Shown here: one piece after another, positions 1-15,997 of the stretch
Layout: each line of letters starts with the position of its first letter
How positions within the stretch are numbered: the first letter of the stretch is position 1
Assembly: GCA_037074765.1 (NCBI GenBank)
Contig: JBAMDO010000568.1
Coordinates: forward strand, 186,001-250,000
Length of the DNA: 64,000 nt
Source: Mansonella perstans
Lineage: Eukaryota > Nematoda > Chromadorea > Rhabditida > Onchocercidae
Reading direction: 5' to 3'
Made by a program: the position numbers and the translations under genes
The notes under the pieces: generated by a model
The model's database searches: none
Seen by the model: the letters and a program-made list of their open reading frames with translations, nothing else
What the model was told of the DNA's origin: nothing

Positions 1-46
1 TCAGCAAATTCTTAAATTACTGAAAATTAAAATCATGAAATTTTAG

Positions 47-1588
47 TTTGATGAGGACGAACAAATTGATGTTGCGGATGATGACGATAATGAAATTGTA
101 ATGGATCTGAAAGTAATGCTGCCTTCGAAAATTAATGATGGCGTAAGTGTAAAATTTCATTTAACTTTATTCTCGAAGATCGTACTTGTCAAATAATAAC
201 ATAATGTTTCTTTTCTATTAGGTTTGATATGAAAATTCCAGCAACAATCTCTAGATGGTATCCTTCATAGCAATATAGACGTAGATGCTTGGAAACTTGA
301 AGTTGAACGAGTAGCACCACGTCTTAAAGTCACTTTCGCACAGGATTTAAAGGTATATCTTGAGTTTGATCTTAAACATATTGATTACTTTTAGCATCCG
401 AACGATCCATTTGCAAAAGCAACGTTATATGCTAAAACATTCCTTTAGGAATTTCAAAAAAACCTTCAACGAAATTGAAATTTAGTGAAAAAATGAAAAC
501 TTAAAAAAAAAAGTAAAAACTAATTACGGAACTTCAACAACAGATATAGATATAGTGAAGCAAGAAGAAATTGAATCATTCGGTTTGATATAAAAAAAAT
601 GTTTAGGATTGGAGAATGCATTTGGAAAGAATGCGCTCCTTGCAGAAAACAGTTGCGAAGTTGTTGAATACAGTAGAACCGCACTTGAAGGGAATTTCTA
701 ATGAGCTTGATAAAACAATGGAACGAATTGCTAGCAGGCAAGAGAGAATCTGTTCATGCATCGTATCTCTTCTGTGAATTTCTCATGTACATTAAAATTT
801 TTTTTACAGGGAAAAGCATTTCAATAGCCAATTGGAACCTATGTTGACAAAGTTTTGTCGTGCTAAAGAAAGAATGACTGAAGCGAAGGAAAAATATAAG
901 TGATATTTACATTCATATAGAATTCTGTAAGTTCTTATCATCTTAATTTTGTATTAAATGCCTTTTTGTTTAAACAGAGAAATCAGTAGTGGTATTTCGG
1001 AGCGTACTCAAAAGTTGCAACGTATCAGTGATGAAGTGGAACAAATTAAGCAACAGATTGACGAGAAAAGTCTTCGAAATAGTGATGGAGGTAGTTTAAT
1101 TCTTTTTCAACTGTTAATAAAGTTATCATCTAAGTATGAGTGATAAAAATTGTGCTTTTTTGATATCGACTACTATTTAACGCTTTTTTAATCTTTATTT
1201 ACTCCTACTCTCTGACTAATTATGACTGGACACTAAATATTCATCACGATCACAATGAATTAATAGCCTCATGCTCCAAGTTAAGACATTACCACTTAAT
1301 TAATGGTGGAAAAAAAAACTGAGTACTGTCTTATGCCAGCGCTGATTGATTTCTAAATTATCGTTGTCAACGCATACTTGACATCTATTTTCGGTATTCT
1401 TTTAAATTCTTCTGATTTATGGAATAATTTTAGCTCCGATGCTAAGATTAAAACAGGCTTTGCAAAAGATGGAATCAGAAATTCTCACAATGAATGTTCA
1501 GATCAGCGTCATCGAACAGTCTCTTCTACAAAGTCAACTCAAAAATCGGGCTACATATAACGCTCACTTACAAGATTTACATGTTTAA
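47..1588 (+). CDS. IFT57: IFT57/CHE-13 intraflagellar transport protein, 3' part
   Basis: C-terminal part of the IFT-B subunit IFT57 (CHE-13 in C. elegans), a coiled-coil adaptor for anterograde transport in cilia; in nematodes it acts in sensory neurons. Six exons join in phase: 47-142, 242-352, 607-737, 810-899, 978-1090 and 1434-1588, giving about 231 residues before TAA. Diagnostic blocks are an acidic linker (DEDEQIDVADDDDNEIVMDL), then DAWKLEVERVAPRLKVT and DWRMHLERM, then long heptad-rich helices ending in APMLRLKQALQKM and SVIEQSLLQSQLKNR, co-linear with vertebrate IFT57. The N-terminal calponin-like domain lies upstream of the window. The third exon ends in a GC donor (gcaaga at 738), needed to restore the SREK block. 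Converges on SLC25A46. An AATAAA lies near 1798. Confidence 0.92.
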
Positions 1589-2733
1589 TTGCAGAATATT
1601 TTTTTCAATTCGAAATCTTGTAATATCTTTGAAACAAGCCTGATATGAAAGGTTTCGATTAAGTGACAAAAAACCAAGCTCGGAAAATCATTCCTTTATA
1701 TTGCTTTTCAAATATATTCATCCATCCCTCTAGATACTGGATGATGGATTCAAGAGAAATGTTAGCATAGAATGTTGGTTTGCTTTTTTTATGATCATTA
1801 ATAAACGTTAAACTCCGCCGAATCACTCTGCAGAATTGATATGAAATGTATATGGTGTGATGTTTCGCAAATTCTTCAAAATCTCACAAAAAAAGTTTAT
1901 TTCTTACTGAAGCTAAACCGAAGTTTGAAGAATCAAATCTAAACGGTCAACGTGATAAACTTATAAGCAGTATTACTAGCGAGAATTAAAACGAATAAAA
2001 GAAAAACTATTTTCAGAACGAAAAGCAAACATGTCAACTATTTACACTAAATGAAACTGTTAATAATAAAATGTAAATGATTACTATAGAGACAGTGGTG
2101 ATTTGTTTACGGATGTACGATATCTTCAACCATTACTTTTTTTTGCGATAATGACATTAATCAGCTCATTGAATTTAAAAATGTTAACGGACTATGGTAA
2201 TCAAACGCCTATTTTTTATTTTATTTTTCCTGTAAAAATTATTTAAATCATGAAAAAAAGCAATGGTTACACATTGATCTCGATTATGAAAATCATCTAA
2301 ATAATATTAAACAGACTCAATTTTTACAGTAAAAGTCATACACTAGGCAACAGATCATTAAATTCAGCCAAACTGAACTTGAGAATAGGATAATACTTCT
2401 TTGATCTTATCTTACTTTCGATTTCCAAATAAAGAGTCGTGTTTTTAACATGTTCCTAGCAAGTACATGAATATAACAATAGCTATTTGGTAAATTTTAA
2501 AAACATAAGTTTTAGAACTGTTGCATTAATCCTAAGGTACTATGAGAAAAAGCATTCATGCCTTAATACATTTCAAACTAATGAATGATATTTATCCCAG
2601 GATAAAATGTGGATGGCCAATTCATAAGGATGTTTGATGCCGAAGGAGCAAATAGTGATGATGGACTACGTCCAAATGTACTGATCGTTTGTCCAAAAGC
2701 TGGATATCTACAAATATTAAATCAAGTTTCCAG
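1589..2733. other. Intergenic, between convergent IFT57 and SLC25A46
   Basis: About 1.1 kb of AT-rich sequence holding the 3' ends of both convergent genes. A block around 2600-2700 looks weakly open, but I could not join it to either gene. No RNA gene or repeat stands out. Confidence 0.6.
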
Positions 2734-5700
2734 TTAAGAAAAATCATAATGCAAAATACTGGATTCTTTTGGTAAAATACAGATTACAAAAATATAGCTA
2801 TTCAATACATTCTCTAAAAAATCTAATCGCTTGAAAAACTGCTCAATAAAATACAGAAGTCCCGTAAAACCATCGAAAATAGAGTGTTTGTGTACAAACC
2901 TTGTTCTAGGATTGACAGCGGCATTCTCAATACGTGGTGTAGATAATTCAGATATAGAATTCCCAGAAGGCTCTGAATCGAATTTCAGAGATGTCAATCG
3001 ATGAGATGATGTACTACCAGTCAAAACAGTACCTTCTTGTTGCTGTGCATTAGTTGTCCGATTTCCGTATTTAACCATTGCCCGAATAAAGCGAAGCAAG
3101 CATAAATGTAAGACATACTGTAAACCAAGTGCCCCAGCACCCTGAAAAAAAACCATACGGTTTGCAACTTGAAAAAACACTTAAAATTTAAAAATAACAT
3201 ATTAAAGTTAGGACAAAAACACAAAAAAGTAAGCCATAATTAGTTCCAAAATTGTCTGGGATAGTTCTTCAATTTAACAGATAAATTCAAAAACAATCAC
3301 TTGAAAATAAGTTCTAAAAGAATAGAATTAACTCATTCCAAATTGAACATACCGCATAAAGCGACCAGAAGCTTTCCCGATTCATAATTGTACTGAAACA
3401 ATCAAAAAATCCAGCATATTTTGCGGTTATTGAGATAGCCGTGACACCATTATCCAAATTATCTATCAATGTTCGTGTTCCTGAAATTTCATTTTTATTG
3501 CTTTCGACAACTTATTTTAATACTGATAAACCTAGGTTCCAAACGGGATTTTAAAATGAAAGAACTCTTTTATAAAGTGCTTAACTCTTACCCTGAATAT
3601 AAAGACGATGAACTACTGTTTCGAACGGATATAATGCAAAATCAGCAAGCATTTGTGATGTCAAAGTTGCAAATATCTGCGGGAAATATTGATCAAAAAT
3701 AGTTTTTTCATGCAACGGTTTTCGATTCTAAAATAATTTGTCACGCAAATAATATAATATGTATTTGATATCTACTTCTTTTTTCTGAATTTATTAAAGT
3801 TGAAGAATAAGAACTAAATTTAATTCTTGCACTAAATAAATGTAACAAGAATTATAAGTAAAGGATGTGCTTACAACATATCGTCTGACCAAAATATATA
3901 TCCAGTCGTAGATACTGATCGTAATCAAATAGTGCGACGTGAATAAACAAGTCGTTGGTATTAAAAGATATAACAATGAGAAACGTTTACTATTATCCCT
4001 TGGTCCAATAAAATCAAGCCGCAAACGATTTATTCCATTTCTTATTACGTCCATCACACGAAACTCATTATAGCGACCACTTTCACTCTAAAAAATTACT
4101 TTTACATCAAGACATTATTGATTTCAATCTAGCTGTCCAAAACTGACTTTTATCATCACCTACCACGAAGGTCAAAAAAGAATAAAGATATATTTCTACT
4201 TAGTCTCTAATCTTGTTGCTAAAATTTCAGAACCTAGATAAAATCTGAACTGTGTAACAAATTAAAATATTTCCGCAATAGTATTTTTTGCAAAATCACG
4301 AAAATAATGTAAGATTTACATATCATACCTTCCACTCTCGACTGTATTAAAAAAATTTTTTCTCAAATTTTTCCTGCTAAAATTAATTCATTTACCCTGA
4401 CAGTTTCGACGAAAGCTGACACAATAAATGGAGTCATGCAAGCTGCAGATAAGCTGAAAAAAGTAAATATTGCTTCAAGTATTATTCAGAAAGTAAAACT
4501 GACAATAAATTCTATGATGGGGTACTTACGCCTTTAAAATAAGATGGTGGCAAAACTTCTTGACGCTTCCGTGTTTTACATAATGCCTGAAATTACTGAA
4601 AATTTTATCGGAAATCAATATCATGAAATATTTAGAAAGTAAATCTTAGTGAGGCATAAAACAAACCGTGGAAGACTAAACATATCTGCAATTAATACTT
4701 CTCCAACATAAGATAAACCCCAAAGAACACTTGAACCAATGGCGCCTTTCCATAAAGTTAGCAGTCCCTAAAAATCAACACTGTAATACTAACAATATCA
4801 ATGCATTATGTTTAAGAAGTAAATAAGGTGCTTACTTACCTCAGAGCTAACTATTTTGTAAACAACAGGAATTAAAGTAAAGGGCGTAAGATGAAGTGAT
4901 CTGGCGAACTGATGAACTTGACATTGACGTCTCAAAACTGTACATGGATGACTTATAAGTATTTTTGTTACCAAACTGAAATAAATTTCTGAAAAAATAG
5001 ATATCTTCATGAAATGCGCAATATAATATTTCAATTGTAAAACAATCGTAACGATTTTTCAAATTTATTCTAATGAAGAAAACTAACTCAGTGATGCTAA
5101 TAGATGCACTAGCCAATGGATCATGCGGTTTTTGCGCCGATAATAAATTTTCATTTGGTTGTTTAGAAAATGTTGCTGGTGCAGTACGATCAGATCCAAA
5201 AGATGCATTTGCCAATAAATTTTCATTTGGTTGTTTAGAAAATGTTACTGGTGCAGTACGATCAGATCCAAAAGATGTATTTGTCAAGAATGGATCTACC
5301 AATTGATCATTTCCAAAAGAGCCAGGAAATGATGATACTAAAAAACAAAAATGAAATTTTCTTGTAGAAAATAAAAAAAAAATCTCATTTAAAGTGATTT
5401 GGAAATTCGAATTTGGAAAAATTTTGAGAGATTTGAAAATTTGAAATATATTCAATTTGATCAAATAGAAAGCGCTAAAGACTAATTACAAATATCAAAA
5501 AGCAAAAGGGGTAAAACTAAGGTGGAAAAGCTTGCAAAGCTTAATTAGACTTCTTTTTATTTAAATTGAAATTTATTTTTTTTATATTAACTCATAGTTG
5601 TACTCTAAAATCGTGAACTGATTTTCTATTCACCCACGTACGTGTCAAATTTGGAATTAGACGTTTTTAAGGGATTTTAATGAGAAAACAAACCATTTGA

Positions 5701-5766
5701 TGCAAATCTGTGATGCATTACATTAGTATTTGCTGGTTTCATATCACGAAAATAATTAACTGACAT
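2734..5766 (-). CDS. SLC25A46: SLC25A46-like mitochondrial outer-membrane carrier protein
   Basis: Member of the mitochondrial carrier superfamily that in animals sits in the outer membrane and influences mitochondrial fusion, cristae and lipid homeostasis. Ten exons join in phase from ATG at 5766. They cover 5694-5766, 5088-5337, 4840-4975, 4667-4767, about 4530-4590, about 4390-4455, 3872-4088, about 3590-3675, about 3350-3480 and 2734-3141. Signature blocks are HPCTVLRRQCQV, HLTPFTLIPVVYKI, LWKGAIGSSVLWG, ALYPFETVVHRLYIQGTRT and GAGALGLQYVLHL, matching SLC25A46 rather than inner-membrane carriers. Two oddities: a 24-residue tandem duplication in the hydrophilic N-terminal region, and a C-terminal tail of about 100 polar residues beyond the usual family end. 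The tail assumes no further intron; a possible GT donor occurs in the last exon near 2900. Divergent from the gene at 6344. Confidence 0.93.
5142..5285 (-). repeat. 72-bp in-frame tandem duplication inside SLC25A46 exon 2
   Basis: Two adjacent 72-bp copies (5142-5213 and 5214-5285) differ at only about three positions. They encode two 24-residue units, each containing FGSDRTAP followed by TFSKQPNENLL. The reading frame is kept, so the protein carries a doubled polar segment before the first carrier repeat. Confidence 0.95.
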
Positions 5767-6343
5767 TTCACCTCGCTGCAACGATGGCTTTCATCACCCA
5801 ATTCCCTACAACTACCTTAAATTAAAATGAACTGCGTGAAATTGAAAAATAACCAGGAAAAATTGGTATTATTTATTACATGTTGATAACATACAATGAT
5901 TATTGCCCATTTACTGATTTAATATCAGTCCATTCATTTCAGTATCAAAGTTATGAGAATTAATGTATTTAGAAAAGTTGCAAAAATTTGCTAGTAAAAT
6001 TTAGTAAAATTAAAATTTCTAGTAAAATTAATCTTCTACTAAAATTATTTACTACATCTTGCAACCGATTCAATGCCTTGCAAAAATAAAGTGTACCAAC
6101 ACTTAAAGTGTAATCTTGGACGAGCCAACTAACAATTTGTGATCTCCGGTAGAAAGCGGGTGGAGAAGATTGGTTGATATTGGATGTTCAAAGTTGGTGA
6201 ATGTTACGTGATTTTACGTTACTTTAAAGTTACTTGACCATAAAATCTTCTTTATTATTGGCATATGGGATGAAAATTAATTAACTTGAAAATTAAAAAA
6301 ATTAATGAAAAATTAACTTAAAATTAACTTACTTATCTAAGGT
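5767..6343. promoter_or_regulatory. Divergent intergenic region, likely two-way promoter
   Basis: About 580 bp separate the SLC25A46 start (minus strand) from the small gene starting at 6344 (plus strand), so both promoters must lie here or overlap. The sequence is AT-rich, with direct repeats of TAGTAAAATTA near 5990-6050. No specific factor site is recognisable. Confidence 0.4.
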
Positions 6344-6991
6344 ATGATACGTTTGGAGCATCGTCTTATTGATACGCTGAATCGATTACGATGTAAATTC
6401 TATGAGACTGGATGTGCGCAGTTAAAAGCATCATTAATTAGTACTCCACTTCAGAAGGTAATACACTTTTGCTAATTTGGCAGTTATTTTGCACATATCA
6501 CAAATTGTTATTCACGTGCAGATTAAACTGAACATTTTTGACTTTGATTGCTTCCATACAATATTTATTTTGAATTTACAAAGTTCTAGGATGTAATATA
6601 GGTACCATGCATATTTTAATATAGGTACCAATGCATATTAAAGAATGATTTTTGAAGGGTACCATTGCTCCGAAAGTTTTGGTTTCTTCGATGCTAAATG
6701 GAAATGAATCTCATGCATGGGAATTGAATGTGGTTTTGAAGGCATTAAAGTACATTTGCTTTGCAAGGAAGAAACTCGTAGACGATTTATTAGACCAATG
6801 TATGGTATATTTGAAATCATTTCTCAAATTATGGCAAGACATTAATTAATTTAATTTTTTTAGAAAATTAAGGCTAATGAATACTTTCTCTGGCAAAATA
6901 TTTTTTGTGATGTAAATTTGTATATTTACAGTTTTTTCCTTCGAAACTTAAAGTATGTTTAGGCAAGCTTAAAGGAATATTTGCTAGCTAG
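6344..6991 (+). CDS. Small hypothetical protein, three exons
   Basis: Not recognised. ATG at 6344 opens 38 codons (MIRLEHRLIDTLNRLRC...) ending at a GT donor near 6458. A second open block (about 6649-6798; VLVSSMLNGNESHAWELNV, ARKKLVDDLLDQ) ends at a GTATAT donor. A third, after TTTACAG at 6931, encodes FFPSKLKVCLGKLKGIFAS and stops at TAG 6989-6991. All joins are phase 0, giving about 107 residues with helical, leucine/lysine-rich character. It could be a short adaptor or assembly factor, or untranslated exons of AFG3L2, which starts about 455 bp downstream on the same strand. The first acceptor (GAAG) is weak. Confidence 0.42.
6600..6640. repeat. Short direct repeat
   Basis: ATATAGGTACC(A)ATGCATATT occurs twice in tandem inside the first intron of the hypothetical gene; unit about 21 bp. 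Confidence 0.7.
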
Positions 6992-7446
6992 TTTAGATGA
7001 GATAAGTTATGTGATTCTTCAACACTCTCAGTTTTAATTAAATTCGATCAGTTTAAGCTAGATATTTTGAAGTTTTTCGAATTTTATTAAGCATTTTTTG
7101 AATATTTTTCGAATTATTAAGCGCATTATTCATGAAAATCAGCGAAACAATCGCTTATTTACTAAATTTCCTAGTGATTGTTCATCAATTCCCATAATCT
7201 TAGCGGTTTTCCAGCAGAACGAATCAGGTGTTATAGTGCTGTTTAAAATTCTTTGATATATACAGTTAGTCTACCACTAGTCTATGACTATTTGCATATA
7301 ATAAAAACTTTTAAATCGCAATTACAGTGTGCTGTTTCTATAGGTTAGCTTTATGTGAACATATGCAGTATTTATTGCTACACTTTTTTTCATATTCTCT
7401 TATTTTCTGGTTTTAATTGAGCATTGTTTCCTAAAAATTAGAGAAA
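6992..7446. other. Spacer between the small gene and AFG3L2
   Basis: T-rich, no open coding block. It would hold the AFG3L2 promoter or a trans-splice acceptor. I see no distinct motif. Confidence 0.4.
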
Positions 7447-12706
<5,260 letters not shown>

Positions 12707-13456
12707 AATTAAAAAAAAATTATCATGTTTTAAGGCCTCAGTTCAGTTTTGAATTATTGTTGCGCCATTTTGTTTATTACTATATTTGAGACGAAAATTT
12801 TTTTTTATTGATTCCCTATTTGGGGATTGCTACTAATGAGATATAAATTACTATGGAATTACTTATATGTTTACTCTCTTCGTTTGTGTTTCAGATGTAG
12901 GTCCAACAGTCGTTGTTTTTTTTATCATCAGTCATCTTTGTTCAATGATTCCGTGCTTGTGGTTTTTCAATTTTTTTTTTTTTTAATTCTCGAATAGGAC
13001 AATAAATTTTACGGGTTGGTGACTTATTTACTATCTACAAAATTTAGTTGCAAATTTCTGTTTAGTACAAATTTCAAAACGGATACGATTGAATTTAACT
13101 GTTCGATTGTTCATTCGTTGGCATTTCTAGCATTGTTTATATATAATGATGAGGAGCATATAGAGGCAATCAGTTTTGTAATTTTCGAATTTTATGTTCG
13201 GCAGTTTTTTGTCCTTTATGCAAAATTGGTTTATAATAAAAGTTCCAAACTGGAGTTACATTTTATTTATTCATGCTGTTCTCAAATTGCAGGCAATGCG
13301 TACTTGCAAATGATAAAAAAGCCTTTTAATAGTAGAATAGATTGAATTACTGAAAAAATTCTCACTTCGTCAATTTTATTAAAACAATATATATTTTGTA
13401 CCTACTGGGTATTGGATTCCATTTACTAATAAATTCACTGTATCAAAGATTTAAAG
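12707..13456. other. 3' UTR and spacer between AFG3L2 and POLR3G
   Basis: About 750 bp, T-rich. It contains a poly-T run near 12970 and AATAAA near 13002. A 109-codon opening at 13016-13345 is AT-driven with no recognisable domain and is taken as untranslated sequence. Confidence 0.6.
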
Positions 13457-14690
13457 ATGTCACGAGGCAGTCGGGCAGATGGTCGAGGTGGGGCTTCCTT
13501 CGGATTGCGAGCAGTTGCAAATGCATTGGGCATTGCCCGACATGAAATGAGCTCATATACAAAAGTGGTCGTGGAATCACAACCTACTTACCCGGCAAGT
13601 TTTGAACAAGTTTTCCAATTCATGCAAAATTAACTATTAGGAAAATTACGTCTGCACCGTATTTTTCATGGAATGTCGGCAAAGAAATGATGTAAGTAGC
13701 TGAACCCTATTTTTATCCATGTATTTTTACTGGAAGTTTACAATTCATATTAAAATACACTGAAGGATGTACATGACATTGGATTTTGCAGCCGGTTTCC
13801 CAGATGATTTTACCATTGGAGAAAACAGATGAGTTACAATACATGGCTGAATTACGGCAAGAGTTACTTACTCGATTTTATGAATCATCTTTTCATTTCG
13901 AAGTAAAAGAGCGGAATTCTGAATTTAAACGATATACAGACAAGTATAGAGAAACTGAAAAGGAGGAGTTGCGACCAGGTCATTATCACTTTCGGGCATC
14001 ATCTACATTCCCTTTTATATTATTAAAGTTTCAACCGTGATGTTTGCAATCTGGTGTTATTTCTTTTTTTTTTAGGAAAAATAAAATCCTTTTTGGTCTT
14101 GGTTTTCTGAAGGTGGTTTTTTTTTTTAATAACCACTGCAAAAAATAGCGACGAAATTTTATAAATCCTTTGATCATTGAATTTAGCATTTCAGATTGGT
14201 TACGAATTCCGGACGAATTGTGCTGGAGGAAAAAAAATAACGAACCAGCTAAAAAGAAACGAAAAGTGATTGATAAAGACGCCGATGAAGTCGTTGAAAA
14301 ACTATTAAAACTTGAGGAAAGAGAAAAATTAGCTAGTCCTGAAATTGAAACCCAAGAAACTATTGACGAAAACGGTGAGGAAAGTGAAAAGGAGGAGCAA
14401 AACAACGAAAATGAAGAGCAGGTTTTTGATTTAGATTTACTATTTTGCTTCGATTTTTTTAGGTTTTGGAGGTATTATTTAATTTCGAAGTGTTACGGCC
14501 AAAATTACTTTACTGTTAAGAGTTGTGTGCAGTTTTTACTTTTCACAATTTATGATATTGCCAGGAAGCATTATCAGATGATGATTATCACGAGGAAGAT
14601 AATGATTATATTCACTCTTATTTCGATAATGGTGAGAATTACGGTGATGTTGGTTCCGATGATAATTTGGATGAAGACAATGCTTTTTAA
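13457..14690 (+). CDS. POLR3G: RNA polymerase III subunit RPC7 (POLR3G/POLR3GL family)
   Basis: Subunit of the RPC3-RPC6-RPC7 subcomplex that helps Pol III open promoters of tRNA, 5S and other small RNA genes; nuclear. Four exons in phase: 13457-13594, 13792-13978, 14195-14421 and 14565-14690, giving 225 residues, close to the 223 of human POLR3G. Features: glycine/arginine-rich start (MSRGSRADGRGG), the central ELQYMAELRQELL block, ERNSEFKRYTDKYRETEKEE, then PDWLRIPDELC. A basic patch AKKKRKVID looks like a classical nuclear import signal. The acidic tail holds NDYIHSYFDNGENYG and GSDDNLDEDNAF, nearly matching the vertebrate end. Exon 1 uses a GC donor at 13595. AATAAA near 14861. Lies 750 bp after AFG3L2 on the same strand. 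Confidence 0.94.
13595..13600 (+). other. GC splice donor, POLR3G exon 1
   Basis: Exon 1 ends CCG at 13594, followed by gcaagt. Exon 2 starts at 13792 (CCG GTT) in phase 0. No GT donor nearby keeps the frame. Confidence 0.85.
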
Positions 14691-15997
14691 TCAATTCATT
14701 TTGTTCATATACATGTACATTTTGTTGTTAATTGTTTGAATATTTTTACTGATGGGTTTTATTTGCATTTAGATCCTTTACAGTTTTTCTATAATTTTTA
14801 ATCCTAACCGAAATTTGGAAATTACTTGGAGCATTCCATAGAATTTTTGCAATAGCAACAATAAAAAAACATTGAATCAAGTTTTGTAAATTTGGAGTAT
14901 CTGACTTTGAATTTTGTGATTTTGGATTATTTGATTTTGTTATTTCTGCGCTTGCAAATATATCGTTGTTATGGTTGTTACTTCACAGGAAACAAAGTTT
15001 TTACAGTAAATATAATTTTCTGCCGATCATAAGTTATACTACGATGATGGATATATCATTGAGTACGGGAGAGTTTTTGTGGTTTTCTTGAACTCTGATT
15101 AACTCATATCGGAGTTCAAGGCTTCGAAATGACTATGATAGTAGAAATAAGTCTTCTGTTTACTAATATTTGAATAATAATTCGAAAATTTATGATTATG
15201 TGATAAACGTTGATGCGAAAGCGAATAATTATTTCAAGGTAGTCCGTTGTCTTCGTCATTTATACCTTGTTATTGATTATTCGTAAATAAGTTATTAGGG
15301 AACTTTTTATAAATGTATTTTATCTAAATAATCATCGACAGAACAAAGATGTATTTAAATTGTATTTGATATTTCAAAGTTTTCAATTTACAATTATCGT
15401 AACATATTTTTTGAAAATATTTATTGTAATTATATACTACTAATAATAATAAATGAGGCAGTTATGTTTTGTTTTTGTACATAAGATGCGTTGCTCACAA
15501 GTTATGTGTTTTAGGTTTTTAGCTTAGCTCTTGAATAAGTTTCATTTTTCATGTAATTAATTAATTGTAATTAATTACTTAATTTGAATATAAAATTTGA
15601 TATGTTTAATTGACAGTTTTAGCTAGAATGGAGTAGTAGAACATTTGTTTCGTTATATGTGAAGTGCACTTCTGCTATTATAAATTTCTGTTGGAAATTA
15701 GAAAGAAAATGTTTAATAATGTAGTTCAACAATCTAATTGCATACGATAATTCTTCAGCTATGATTTATAGGATTGATATTTTGTGGGAAAATTTCTGCA
15801 GAATATTGGATTCTCAAAATTTTTTTATATTCGAGATTGGTTTTGTTGTAACGATCATAAATGATAGAATAGTTTGAAATGTTATTGAAAATTAGTTCGT
15901 TTAACAGTACGCAACATTTTTGAGATCATAGAAGAAATTTTAAAATTTCAAATTTTTTTTCTAGCCAAAACAAGCTTTTATTATGGAAATCTAACAA
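14691..15997. other. Spacer between POLR3G and FIG4
   Basis: About 1.3 kb, AT-rich, without a coding block. It ends in a T-run plus CTAG at 15961-15964, 33 bases before the FIG4 ATG. This is a good candidate acceptor for spliced-leader addition or for a 5' UTR intron. Confidence 0.55.

Noticed and set aside
13016..13345. 109-codon plus opening after AFG3L2
   Set aside because: AT-driven composition, no domain; sits in the 3' UTR/spacer between two genes.
14031..14405. 124-codon minus opening rich in Ser and Phe
   Set aside because: It is the antisense shadow of the acidic/basic POLR3G exon.
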